From positions 372,001 to 436,000 of the forward strand of contig JAXQJY010000027.1 of the NCBI GenBank assembly GCA_037042185.1: a stretch of DNA of 64,000 nt, given 5' to 3'. The notes under the pieces were generated by a model that saw only the letters and a list, made by a program, of their open reading frames with translations, did not search any database and was not told the DNA's origin. The DNA comes from Sordariomycetes sp. S80-01Y (Eukaryota > Ascomycota > Sordariomycetes). The position numbers were made by a program, and so were the translations under genes. Below, one piece after another: positions 42,779 to 52,552 of this stretch. Positions within the stretch are counted from its first letter, which is position 1. Each line of letters opens with the position of its first letter.

Positions 42779-44026
42779 ATGACCAACGTCAAGATGAGCT
42801 CCCGCAACAACTCAGTCGCCATCATTGGGGCAGGCCTATCCGGTCTCGCCCTAGCTCTGGCCCTTCACCAGCAAAATATACCCTGTGTCATCTATGAAAG
42901 CAGACCACAGCCACTGGACATTGGCGGCGCCATCATGCTCTCGCCAAACGCACTCAAAATCCTCGACAGGCTTGGCGTCTACTCGCGGCTGTCTTCGCTC
43001 GGCTATAGCTTTCAGAACTTGTACTTCCGCAGTGAGGATGACAAGCCGCTCGATACCTTCAGCTTCGGAAACCAGGACGAGCATGGCTACGATGGCCTGC
43101 GCGTCTACCGGTTTGAGCTGATCAAGGTGCTTCTTGAGATGCTGTCCGAAGCGGACATCACGCCTGTGTACGGCATGAAGTTCGTTCAGGTCCTAGAGGA
43201 GGACGAGAGTGGTGTGACCTGGCAGTTCGACGACGGCTCGACTGGCACCGCCTCGCTTCTCGTCGGTGCAGACGGCATACACTCACGAGTCAGGAAATAC
43301 GTCCACCCTGATGTGGTTCCGAAGTTCACCAACATGATCGGCGTCACAGCCGCGGTGCCCACCAGTCAAATTGACATGAACAGCGGTGGCGCCCACTCCC
43401 TGCCGGTCACCATCATGAACAAGAAGTACGGAGCCTTCATAATCGCGCCGCAGCGTAAAGATGGATCCGAGATGCTCATTGGCAAACAGCGCCGCGTCTC
43501 CGAGGAGCCTGACCGTCAAGGTTGGGAACGTATGCATGCGAACAAGCAATGGTGCGTGGACTTCCTCCGAGAAGGCCTGGAAGAGTACCCGTCCATTGTT
43601 TCGCAGGCGGTAGCCGATATCTCACCTATCACGGTCAACTTGTGGCCCTTCTATGTCATCCCGAAGCTGGACTCGTGGATCTCGAAACAAGCACGCGTTG
43701 TGGTCCTGGGCGATGCCGCGCACGCGATCCCCCCCACTGCCGGTCAGGGCGTGAACCAGGCGTTCGAGGATGTCTATAGCTTTGCCTTGATCATGAGCAG
43801 ACTTCGGGAAGTCAGCGGATCAAACTTGTCAGAAGCTCTTGGTCTTTGGCAGCGCAAACGACAGGAGCGCGTGGATGGCGTTTTGGACCTCAATGGGAAG
43901 CTCAACAAGAGGAGGTTGCCCGCTGAGTCGGGCGAGGGAAAGGTTGAAGCGGAAGTTTTTGATATGAATTGGCTGTACAATTTTGACTTTGAGGCCATGG
44001 TTGATGAGATTATTCCTCCCGTCTAG
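42779..44026 (+). CDS. FAD-dependent monooxygenase (single exon, 415 aa)
   Basis: A group A flavoprotein monooxygenase of the UbiH/salicylate-hydroxylase-like superfamily. The FAD fingerprint is VAIIGAGLSGLALALALHQQ (GxGxxG). The D-G motif is LLVGADGIHSRVR, and the ribityl-binding motif is GDAAHAIPPTAGQGVNQAFE. The PITVNLWPFYVI strand precedes it, as in the family. There is no signal peptide or membrane tail, so it is probably cytosolic. The length is normal and uninterrupted. It groups by layout with the NmrA-like protein and the Zn2Cys6 regulator, suggesting a small oxidative pathway. The substrate is unknown, and it differs clearly from the monooxygenase at 8332. Confidence 0.93.
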   Translation: MTNVKMSSRNNSVAIIGAGLSGLALALALHQQNIPCVIYESRPQPLDIGGAIMLSPNALKILDRLGVYSRLSSLGYSFQNLYFRSEDDKPLDTFSFGNQDEHGYDGLRVYRFELIKVLLEMLSEADITPVYGMKFVQVLEEDESGVTWQFDDGSTGTASLLVGADGIHSRVRKYVHPDVVPKFTNMIGVTAAVPTSQIDMNSGGAHSLPVTIMNKKYGAFIIAPQRKDGSEMLIGKQRRVSEEPDRQGWERMHANKQWCVDFLREGLEEYPSIVSQAVADISPITVNLWPFYVIPKLDSWISKQARVVVLGDAAHAIPPTAGQGVNQAFEDVYSFALIMSRLREVSGSNLSEALGLWQRKRQERVDGVLDLNGKLNKRRLPAESGEGKVEAEVFDMNWLYNFDFEAMVDEIIPPV

Positions 44027-44123
44027 ATGGCGATGGGTCTCTCTGCTACAACGATAGCGTCCCTACAAACAAGCATGCGAAAGGAAGTTTTTCTCCCTAA
44101 AAATACCCTGGAAAGCCGAGAAT

Positions 44124-45320
44124 CTATTCTTTAGCAAGACCATTCTCTACGTGTATCTCCGCGAGGTCTTGGCACTCTAAAACCACCGGGGGAATGGTAG
44201 CCGTCCAGCAACGCTGCGGAACACGGTCTTCCCCTTCTGCCGCAAAGTCTTCCACGCTCCCTTCGCACCACCACATCCCCCGCGGTTCCATCTGAAATTC
44301 AAAGCGTCCGTCAGGCAGCTTAGAAAGCAGACTGCTCAGATCTGCGTGTCGGACCAGCGGTTCATCTGGCTTGAGAGTCACGAGGGTCTCCAACCGAGGC
44401 CGCGGATCATGTCGTACCATGAGGGCACATATTCCCGGCTTGCTAGCCTCTCGAACGACGTCTTGGGTTGCAGAATTCAGCACACGAAATGTTGAGAAGG
44501 CCGAAGGATTGTTCGCATCAATAATGCGAGCTCGGCCGTCCATGCCTGGAATGCCGCTCTCCGGTAGCATAGGCCCCCGAGGCTGGAGGAAGCGCTGTTG
44601 GCCACGAGTCTGTACGACTATGGGTTGCGATCCCAAGTTCAATGTTTCGACTCTGACGCAGGCTGTTCCGTCGTCTTGGTGCTCTTTGCATCGTCGCATG
44701 ACTGTGTGTAGTCGAGGTGGCATTGGCACGGATGGCACTGGTTTGAAAACTGCGAATCCGTCCGCTCTGCCAGCGACCAGCCTTGGACGAGCCGATGAGT
44801 ATTGGGAGATCTCCGCATCCTTATTCTCGTGATTCGAGCCGTCTGAATCAAGGTACTTCCAGTCTTGGAACCCGAGATCGCCGCCCGACTTCACGCGGAT
44901 CGCGTACTTCTTCCCCACTTCGAAAGACCTGCCAAAGTCGCTCTCTGGGTCGATAGAGTAGTGATACACAACGAGAGCATTCTTCCATTTCTTTTCCCTC
45001 TCCACAGGCGAGGGAAGTATCACATGTGACTGCTCGTTGCTGGCGCTAAAGTCGAGCTCTCCCGGGTCGAGGTCCCTGTAATCATTTGTCTCGATGTCCC
45101 GCACGCGAAAAGTGAGAAGCCCTTTGGAAAGCGCATAAGGCAAGTCCAAGATTGACCCAGACGTTAATATCTGTATTGGCCTAGGGTCTTCATCCGGCGA
45201 TGCGGCTGATGGAAAGCGGCAAAGGCCAAAGACGATGCTGAAGGGAATACAGCTTGACTTATCGAAAACCTGATACTGGCTGTTGATGACTGTCTTGATT
45301 CTGATCTCAGACTGCGCCAT
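44124..45320 (-). CDS. Unrecognised fungal protein (single exon, 398 aa)
   Basis: I do not recognise this protein. The frame is open over 1.2 kb with coding-like composition. The N-terminal two thirds look all-beta (RIKTVINSQYQVFDKSSCIPFS, FEVGKKYAIRVK). The rest has Pro/Arg-rich linkers and ends with WWCEGSVEDFAAEGED and a Cys-containing tail. There is no signal peptide, membrane helix or catalytic motif. It lies tail-to-tail with the flavin monooxygenase, 98 bp away. It could be a lineage-specific protein of unknown role. Confidence 0.7.
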   Translation of the reverse strand: MAQSEIRIKTVINSQYQVFDKSSCIPFSIVFGLCRFPSAASPDEDPRPIQILTSGSILDLPYALSKGLLTFRVRDIETNDYRDLDPGELDFSASNEQSHVILPSPVEREKKWKNALVVYHYSIDPESDFGRSFEVGKKYAIRVKSGGDLGFQDWKYLDSDGSNHENKDAEISQYSSARPRLVAGRADGFAVFKPVPSVPMPPRLHTVMRRCKEHQDDGTACVRVETLNLGSQPIVVQTRGQQRFLQPRGPMLPESGIPGMDGRARIIDANNPSAFSTFRVLNSATQDVVREASKPGICALMVRHDPRPRLETLVTLKPDEPLVRHADLSSLLSKLPDGRFEFQMEPRGMWWCEGSVEDFAAEGEDRVPQRCWTATIPPVVLECQDLAEIHVENGLAKE

Positions 45321-46336
45321 AGCTGCAATCCGACGTGGATCGATTAAATCAAAGAGGCCCTGTATTGACGTGAGATGTTGGGAATGTGTTCGTGAAGGCG
45401 ATTGTTGGATATCTAGGTGTGGTCACGGAGGTGTTGTTAGCAGATGAGTCACTGTACAGGGACGTTGCTCGTGTGCCCCCAACTCCACGAATCCTGATTG
45501 TTTCGCATTTTGCCGAGTTTGATACCTGCAATGATGATCCGATGCCGCATCAAATATGGCGGTTCTCTTCACAGGATGGTGCCCCGACTTTGCATGGTGA
45601 GGCCTACTGAGTGTGCGAATGACCTGCGCCAATCTGCTATGCGCCGCTGCTGGGCCGCTGCTGCAGTCTTATTCTACTTTCCGATCTCGATCCTGTTGTT
45701 TAGACGGCCCGCGCCGGCACTGCAGCCACTCAGATGCAGACCCCAATGGTAAGCGTGCTGAGCCGCAAGGCTGGCTGATTTATGCAATCATATTCGGAGC
45801 ATTCGTCCGCATCTGCGCCATAGTTCGGGAGACAAAATGATCTGGGCCCTTGAGCTTCGATGCTGTCAAAGTGACATGTAGGGGCCTACCCCACGATAGA
45901 ACATGATATGTGAGGTGCCTCAGCCATTGCCATTTTCCCGACACCCTCGATTGAAGATCACCGAGCTATACTTCTCGATTTAGTGTCAAGGACAGGTTTG
46001 AAAGTATCATTTTGTGTCACCTCGGCTTCTATTATCACTGAGTGCTACCTCCACGACCTCACTACTTGCAGGCAGGGGCACAGTACTGGCAATCGTCATC
46101 GACGAATTCGCCTCGCCCCCAGGTGTTTCAAGAGAAGGACAACTTTGTATCTGTGAAGGGTCAAGATGGCCTCGGACCTTACCGAATATGGGAAGAGGAA
46201 TCTTGATGGCGAATGTGCATCCTTGAGGTGCCTATAAAAGGGGTTGTGAGTCGTGTCTTCTCTATCAAGAGGTCTAACAGAGCCAGTCGTACCTTCTGTC
46301 CTGCTGCATCGCTCGAAACTTTTACAATTCTTGATC
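45321..46336. other. Intergenic region, promoter of the secreted-protein gene
   Basis: About 1 kb without a supported gene. Confidence 0.5.
46233..46240 (+). promoter_or_regulatory. TATA box
   Basis: TATAAAAG lies 97 bp upstream of the start codon at 46337, a good position for a strongly induced secreted-protein gene. Confidence 0.6.
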
Positions 46337-47295
46337 ATGGACTCCTTCATATCCTTCTTCGCAGCGGTTTTGATCGCTTCTGCTGGTGCCATACCCACAG
46401 GCCCGTCAAACATAGTCCGACAGGAGACAGCAGAGCCATCTGCTTTTCCTCTAGGATATGCTTGCGGAAATGAGTGGAAGTACCTAAACTTTGATAAGGA
46501 CGATGACACGCACAAGTCTCGTCTGCAGAAGCTTCACGATGTCATCTGCGTCGGCGAACTTCGCGCCGTCGCAGCTCACGGCGGCTACGCGGCGTCAAAA
46601 AGTACCGGTGAGGACGACGTGGACGAAGTCTTCGAGACCTTCTTCTCGCTCGAGGAAGAGACACCTGAGAAAGTCTACGATGTCTTGATGAGGATCGCTG
46701 GGGAGGACGCAACCGGCGAGATGATTGGAGAGGTAGTTGGTGGCATGGTCGTCGACAACAACGGTTCGTTTACCCTGCAGCCAGGAACATAGTGGTGCTT
46801 ATGACTTGACAGGCTTCGGCGAAGCTACTGGCAACCAATGTGGAGAGTCGAATTGGGCCTACACTATGGTCGACGAAGCCGGTGACGAGATCGAAAAGAC
46901 TCACCTCTGTGACAGGGCCTACGAGCTTCCAACACCTGGCATCGACATTGACTGTGGCTCTCTCGACAGCTATCCCAGCACCAGGATCGACACGTTCTCA
47001 CTAATAGTCCTGCACGATACGCTTCAACACAGCACCGTGGGTCCGCCCTCGCTACTGGAGTCGCAAATCGTCGATCAGCAGAATGAGGACGGGGACTTGG
47101 CGTATGATCCTGAACGCTGCTTCGGACTCAACAATCCGGATATCAACAATCAGCCCGGCAAGACTGAGATCAACGCAGACCATTTTTCGTGGATTTCCAA
47201 TCGGTGCGTGGGTGAGCCGCCAGTGCTCTGAGGATGAGCACGAGTGTGATACCTTCTCCACTGAGGATTCCCCTGATTACAGGGACGACGCGTAG
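46337..47295 (+). CDS. Secreted zincin-like protein with degenerate metal motif (three exons, 276 aa)
   Basis: A signal peptide (FISFFAAVLIASAGAIP) precedes a mature protein with several Cys. The second half resembles fungal secreted deuterolysin- or zincin-like proteins: C-D-R-A-Y, IDTFSLIVLHDTLQHSTVG, then Y-D-P-E-R-C-F-G-L-N and TEINADHFSWIS. Where such proteases carry H-E-x-x-H, this one has H-D-T-L-Q-H, so catalysis is doubtful. Exons are 46337-46763, 46813-47203 and 47283-47295, summing to 277 codons. The last tiny exon is less certain, and reading on without splicing would end at 47231. It could be a secreted effector-like protein. Confidence 0.75.
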
Positions 47296-48030
47296 GCTTA
47301 TCATGCTGGCTCTTCGCTTCCCTGCGAGAAGGAAGCGGCTTGCACATAAAATAGATTTCAGAGTGAATGGAGAGGTCGCGTGTCCACGTACTGATAGAGG
47401 ATGGTATTTCACAATAGGCCATTGGTACTCAGAAACTGAGGAGTTGGCACTGTTGGTCCATGCAGCGCAGTCGTTGAAAATATGTTTGTGACGATTAACA
47501 GTCGCGAATTAAGTTGTTTGCTAACCTACCCAATAGCTCAAATTTGGACGGAAGGCGATAATGGCATATTCCGTCTCGAGATGTGACTGTGCACGAGAGC
47601 TAATGACTTTCAAGCTCAAGTCAGACGCTAATGTTCTGCAATAGTAGGGTCACGTGAGGAGTTGGGGCCATATTTCTTCGTCCGCAGTTGAGGGTGGTGC
47701 AAGCCAAAGGGGTCAAAATAGATCCATGGAACGGCAGTAACAGGAAAATGATTATGATGCTCTAAAACAGGATCAATACTAGGACCGGCACACGCTTCTA
47801 CTTGCGCATTGAAAATTTGATAACCCTTTCTGTGCTCAGAGAGACTCTGTCATATACTGTACGGTCTTTATCTTGCTCTGTGTCGCGGTAGGGTGCGAAG
47901 TCTCTTAAGAGCTTTCGCCGCAGCCTTTTCGGTCATTACATAGTGACGTGAGGCTGTGGGTACTTTCGACCACTTTCCATATTCGGGTTATTCGTATCCA
48001 TCCCTTGCGGCCCCCAAGTGGATGGCCTTA
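47296..48030. other. Intergenic, left flank of the MITE
   Basis: No supported gene. Its last ~20 bp (CCCAAGTGGATGGCCT at 48013-48028) recurs with one mismatch on the other side of the element at 48489-48504. Confidence 0.5.
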
Positions 48031-48486
48031 CGGTGGCACATTAGCTCGCTACCGCAATTTGGCTCAACGCCCCCGCCAGTGGATTCTCCGGAAGATACCT
48101 GGCACCTCGTATCACTTTGTCTATAATTTTTCTAGAGAAAGGAATAAGCCGGCTACTCTAATATAATTACTCTATTATAGATAATATGATCTGATTATTA
48201 TAATCCGGCTACTGTGGTCTGGCTACTGTGGTCTGTCTGCTGCGATCTGGCTGCTTTGGTCTGGCTGCTATGATCTGGCTACTGTGATCTGGCTACCTTA
48301 ATGCGATGTAGCTACTCTAATACGTCGGAATTATCTTATATTATATAAAAAGGTATCTATTAGTATCTTTTGCTAGATCATTCGACCTATTTCGTGTAAA
48401 TCCTCGGTAAGCCTTCGATTGAAAATCCACGGGCAGGGGGGGAGGCGCGTTGAGCCAAATTGCGGCAGCGAGCTAATGTGCCACCG
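48031..48486. mobile_element. 456-bp Tc1/mariner-type MITE
   Basis: The 40-bp terminal inverted repeats (48031-48070 and 48447-48486) match at 39 of 40 positions, starting CGGTGGCACATTAGCTCGCT. A TA dinucleotide flanks each end, as for Tc1/mariner insertions. The interior is AT-rich and non-coding, and carries a 14-bp minisatellite. It encodes no transposase, so it would need one in trans. The near-perfect ends suggest a fairly young insertion. Confidence 0.85.
48207..48296. repeat. 14-bp minisatellite inside the MITE
   Basis: About 6.4 copies of GGCTACTGTGGTCT with single-base variants (for example GGCTGCTATGATCT). Confidence 0.85.
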
Positions 48487-48954
48487 TACCCAAGTCGATG
48501 GCCTGCAGGTTGGTTGCAGTGGGGGCCATAAAACCAATGACATGCCTAGGCAAGCGGCGCAATATTACACCTGACGGCGAACATTGGCCACCGGAAGTTG
48601 GTAGAAGATCGTTCATTTTATTCTGGCTGCCGTAGATATGTTCGCTCAGCTTATATTGACCGATGGTGTCTACTGTGGTAGAGTTCAGTAACGCGCGTTG
48701 CAACGCTGAGACGTGGTGATGGACAGTCGGCGGTTGGCAGGCCGCGTTCTTCACATAACCTTCATTTATGATTCAGGTGGCCCTTTTTCACCCCTGCACC
48801 TTAGGCTCTATACAACTTCCTCGATGCCATTTCAGACTTCGGGTCTCGTCTGGTCTAGTACCAGAGAGCCATTCTCATCTCGTCACGGTAACGTCGCGCT
48901 AAAGCCTCGCTCCCTACTCTAAATTTTCATCTGCATTGCACTTAGCATCTGAAG
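48487..48954. other. Intergenic, right flank of the MITE
   Basis: No supported gene. A minus-strand frame (48473-48754) crosses the right end of the MITE and has no family match. Confidence 0.45.
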
Positions 48955-51900
48955 CTAGTCCGCTGTCGCGGGCGAGCCCGATTTTTCGGTTCTGCCGGCT
49001 TTGGATTTTCTAGTACGCATTAACTTAGCAACATTGGGAGTGGAAATTTTTCCAGAATTGCCGGAAGCAATACGACCCTGGGCTTTGACGCACCTTCTCA
49101 ATTGAGTCCTGCACCAGGTACCGAATTACGGTAACCTTATTCTTCTGATCCATGCGGAAAACCCTGCCCATAGCCTGGCTCTCGATCGACGGGTTCCACT
49201 GAGGCTCCATAAAATAGACGCGCGTGGCCACGGAAAGGTCGTTCAAGCTGAGAGCATGTGTTAGCAGAAGTACAGAGTGGGCTCTCTTGGCTTCAACCTG
49301 CAACTTACCCAGTGGCACCAGTCCCAAATGTCACGAGCAAGACTCGCATCTCATCAAAGCCAAAAGACTTGAGTACCTGTCTTCTTTGACGAGCATTCAG
49401 AAGCCCGTCAACCCTGCAGTATGCGATTTGTTTCCCCCTCAACGCCTGACCCAGCACGTCGAGACTCTGCCGCCAACAGGAGAACACAATGCTGAGAGTG
49501 TTAGCTAGGAATCTCCTGGTATAAGTGCGCAGTTGACCTTCGTACCTCTTGTCGCTTTCCGCATGCTCCGATACATCGGCAAGCATCGCAGAGATCTTCG
49601 TAGACCAGGCAGAGGGTATTCCGGCCGCGTCTCTGCTTTTCTGAGCTCCCCCTTCTTCTGTGTTGCATGTCTTATCAGGAAGAGAGGATTGGTCGCGAGT
49701 ATGCCTAGATGCGGAAACATCGGGGAGCTCTTCTTTCGCTGATGCGCCCAAGATTGACAATGTCGACACTTCGTGGGGTTTCGGAAACACTTCATGTCTG
49801 CAACCTGACTCCAATTGGGAGTCGCGTTTGGAGGGATCCTTTTTCGAGTACGTCTGGTGGTAAGTACCATTGGCTTCAGACAATTGCAGCTCAAGTAGTT
49901 CTAGAGCCTCCCGAGAATCGGCTACCTCTCCGATTGCCCGAGAGTGGAAGCCAACATTGCAAAACATGCGAAGCCGAATGTAGCTTTCCAGCTCGGGCCT
50001 AGAAGTTCCTCCTCCAGCTGCACTCTGAGGATTCCCGGCTGCTGCCAATTTAGAGTGAAGAAAGTCTCGGTAAAGTCTGTCGTACTGCTCTCGTTCCTTC
50101 TCGGAGAGCTGGAGCTCCTTGATGACCAGTGTGGCATCAGGAAGACATAGTAAGGACTGGTTGCGCCGCAGGCAGATGGACTCTAATAAGATTTGCAGAT
50201 TCCGATGGTTTGGTCGTACGTGAGCAGTATGTTTTCGCGCACCCGAAACGTACTTCCTGAACGAATTGGCATCTCGCAGTGTCGGCAAGCGAAGAAATCT
50301 GACCAGTGCCCCCAGATCCTCGATTGAATTTTGGATTGGAGTTCCTGTGATGCACCAGCGGATTGAAGACGTCAGCTCATGAACAGCCTGGAACTGCGCA
50401 CTCTTGGTATTCCGTATGATGTGTGCTATTGGTCTTTGTTAGCCCGTTCTGCAGGTTGAACCATGCCTTACCCTCGTCAAGTACGATTCGGTACCAATGG
50501 AAGCAATTTAAGGCACCACCAACGTTTCCGGTGACTTCGGACTCCGCCGCTACTGTGCCGTACGTCGTGACGACAATATCGTGCTCCAAAGAAGATGAAG
50601 TAGGTAGGGATCGTCTGGAACCGTGGTACCTGTAGATCTTCAGTGTCCCCGGTATCAGGTGTCTGGACAGCGCCGGGAGTTAGAAATGAGCTACGAAGCT
50701 TAGGAAGAAAGATTTAACGCACTTTTTTACTTCGGCCGTCCACACATCCATAAGAACTAAATTCATCAGTCCTTCGTTGTTTGTTTGGATCTCAAAACTC
50801 ACGCTCATCCGGTACAATCACAAGTGTTGACCTCGTAGCTCGTCGCCTCGACAAGTCTTGGGCCATCCGCGTTCTCTCATGGGTGTTGACATATTCAGAA
50901 GCTGCTTCCATGGTTAGGAGAACAGATGATATCATCATCAAGGTCTTTCCCAGACCCATGCAGTCGGCAATCAAGCCTCCGAGCATGTTCTCCGGCGCTG
51001 AAGCCCGAGTCTTGGTGATACGGTGCTGATAGCTGCAAGAGTTAAAGGGTGAAAACGACGACACTTAATTTCGATGGACTTGCATTGAGGACTGGTCTGA
51101 TTGTTGATCCCCTGAAGGGTCCGAAACAATGTTCCAAAGACTGTTGAGAGGGACACCATGTCCCTCTCTGCGAAGAATGAAGTCGATACCTTGTCGCTGG
51201 TGCCTAACATACTGTATCAGCCTGATAATGTTCTGCTCGGATCTTTCTGGGTGAAGTCAGACCTTCGCAATTTTGTCAGAATTCTATCGTCCTCGCTACT
51301 TTCTCGTAAGCCGGTTTGTTTAGAATAAATATCAAGCGCGTGCCAGAGATCGAACGCTTCATCGACGTGGTCTCCGGAGCTTCCTTTCAACCGGCTAGCT
51401 TCTTCTTCTTCCCTAGACTCTGCTTGGATCGGCGGTAGCAATATTCCCATTGTTGGCGCTTCTCCTGAAATTCGAAGGTACTGGGGGTTTTGGTATTCTA
51501 GCTGGGTTACAAACGGATGTGGGTGCTGCAGAAAGAGGTGGTATTCTGCTAATTTTCTCCCGATCGCGTCGGCATCCTCACTAGCTCCCATCACAAGCAG
51601 ATCAGCTTTCAAGATATTGTGCCTTCTAGATGAGGATAATTTCTTTTGCAGCATGCCAAACAACTTCTCGCGGTCGATAAGGGCCTCGTAAGAAATCTCC
51701 TGGCTCGAGTGCGTATGTCGAAATCTCTGATGGTCTCTATCGCTAAGCAAAGCGATTGTCGTACCTTTTCTGTCAACGATCTCTGTCCGATCCTCGCGTA
51801 TGCTCAAATCAGAGTGTACGAAACTGCCTCTCGAAATCTTCTCATTCTCCAGATCCGGCCTATGGCGTTCGCTGACACTGTGCACCTGCACTGGGATACC

Positions 51901-52090
51901 ACAGATCTGAGGGATCAGCCCGGGTTATGTGTCATTGATCACTTGAGGGGTCTGTTACCATCCCGAAGCAGACTTCTTGGTTAGACGGGTTTTTATGCCG
52001 TATTGGTGGCGAATTTTCGTTTCTCGAATTGTCTGCAAAGCCAGTAGGGGCCTCGGGAGAAGGCTTAGGTCGTTTCCGCGCGCGTTCCAT
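48955..52090 (-). CDS. SNF2-family helicase/ATPase, Rad5/HLTF-like (about nine exons)
   Basis: A DNA-dependent ATPase of the SWI2/SNF2 superfamily. The N terminus (MERARKRPKP) and the E-V-C-F-G-M-I-C-G-I-P join come from exon 1, 51959-52090. The Q-like region LRRHQRQGIDFILRREGHG is restored by a 59-nt intron (51204-51262). Motif I is LGGLIADCMGLGKTL, motif II VLDEAHIIRN, motif III WCITGTPIQN, and the C-terminal lobe has IAYCRVDGLLNARQR and PQWNPSIESQAMGRVFRMDQ. Another intron (51033-51083) has a GC donor. No RING finger is seen between the lobes. After SIEK (49094) the last exon is uncertain: splicing would end near 48955, reading on would end at 49025. It is head-to-head with the NLR at 52553. 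Confidence 0.87.
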
Positions 52091-52552
52091 TGTATTTGCG
52101 CCCTTGTCTTGGATTAAAAAAAAGTCAAGGTGAGTGTCAATATTGTTTTGATGTGATCGAGGCTTTGTTTGAGCACTCCGTTCCTTGCGAGGTAAGAATC
52201 CAGCTGCCCTGGTGCTTGCAGTCCCAAATAAGGCAGAGGGCAGCTTTAATCAAGGCATGACTGTTGAGGCGGTGTGCATGCACCTATTGTTGGAACAAAA
52301 CTAACATGCAATTAAAGTCGAAGGCGGGTAGACTCACCTTTTCACCAATGAATGGCTGCAGGCCAGGTGGCGCTGAGCGCTTATGCAAGGTTGGCCGCCT
52401 CAATAGGCGGACGAGGCGACCCGCGAGGCTCTCGAGAAGGCTGCCTCGAGATCCCAGTGTCGAAACAATCGAAGCACTAACCCCTCTCAACTTGCTTCTG
52501 AGCCTACCTCTGTTGCTCCATTCACAGTAAGCACGAGAGAACTGCCCGCAAA
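52091..52552. promoter_or_regulatory. Shared divergent promoter (SNF2 helicase / NLR)
   Basis: 462 bp between head-to-head start codons with no coding content. The arrangement could couple their expression. Confidence 0.45.

Noticed and set aside
48473-48754. Minus-strand frame overlapping the right end of the MITE
   Set aside because: It crosses the transposon end and has no homology or splice support.
49492-49545. 54-nt in-frame segment in the helicase, possibly extra coding sequence
   Set aside because: It has a GTACGA donor, a CTAAC branch site and a CTCTCAG acceptor, and its removal gives a better match (S-I-V-F-S-C-W). It is treated as an intron.
51204-51262. Apparent frame change and stop in the SNF2 helicase
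   Set aside because: A 59-nt intron removes it and gives a continuous LRRHQRQGIDFILRRE segment.
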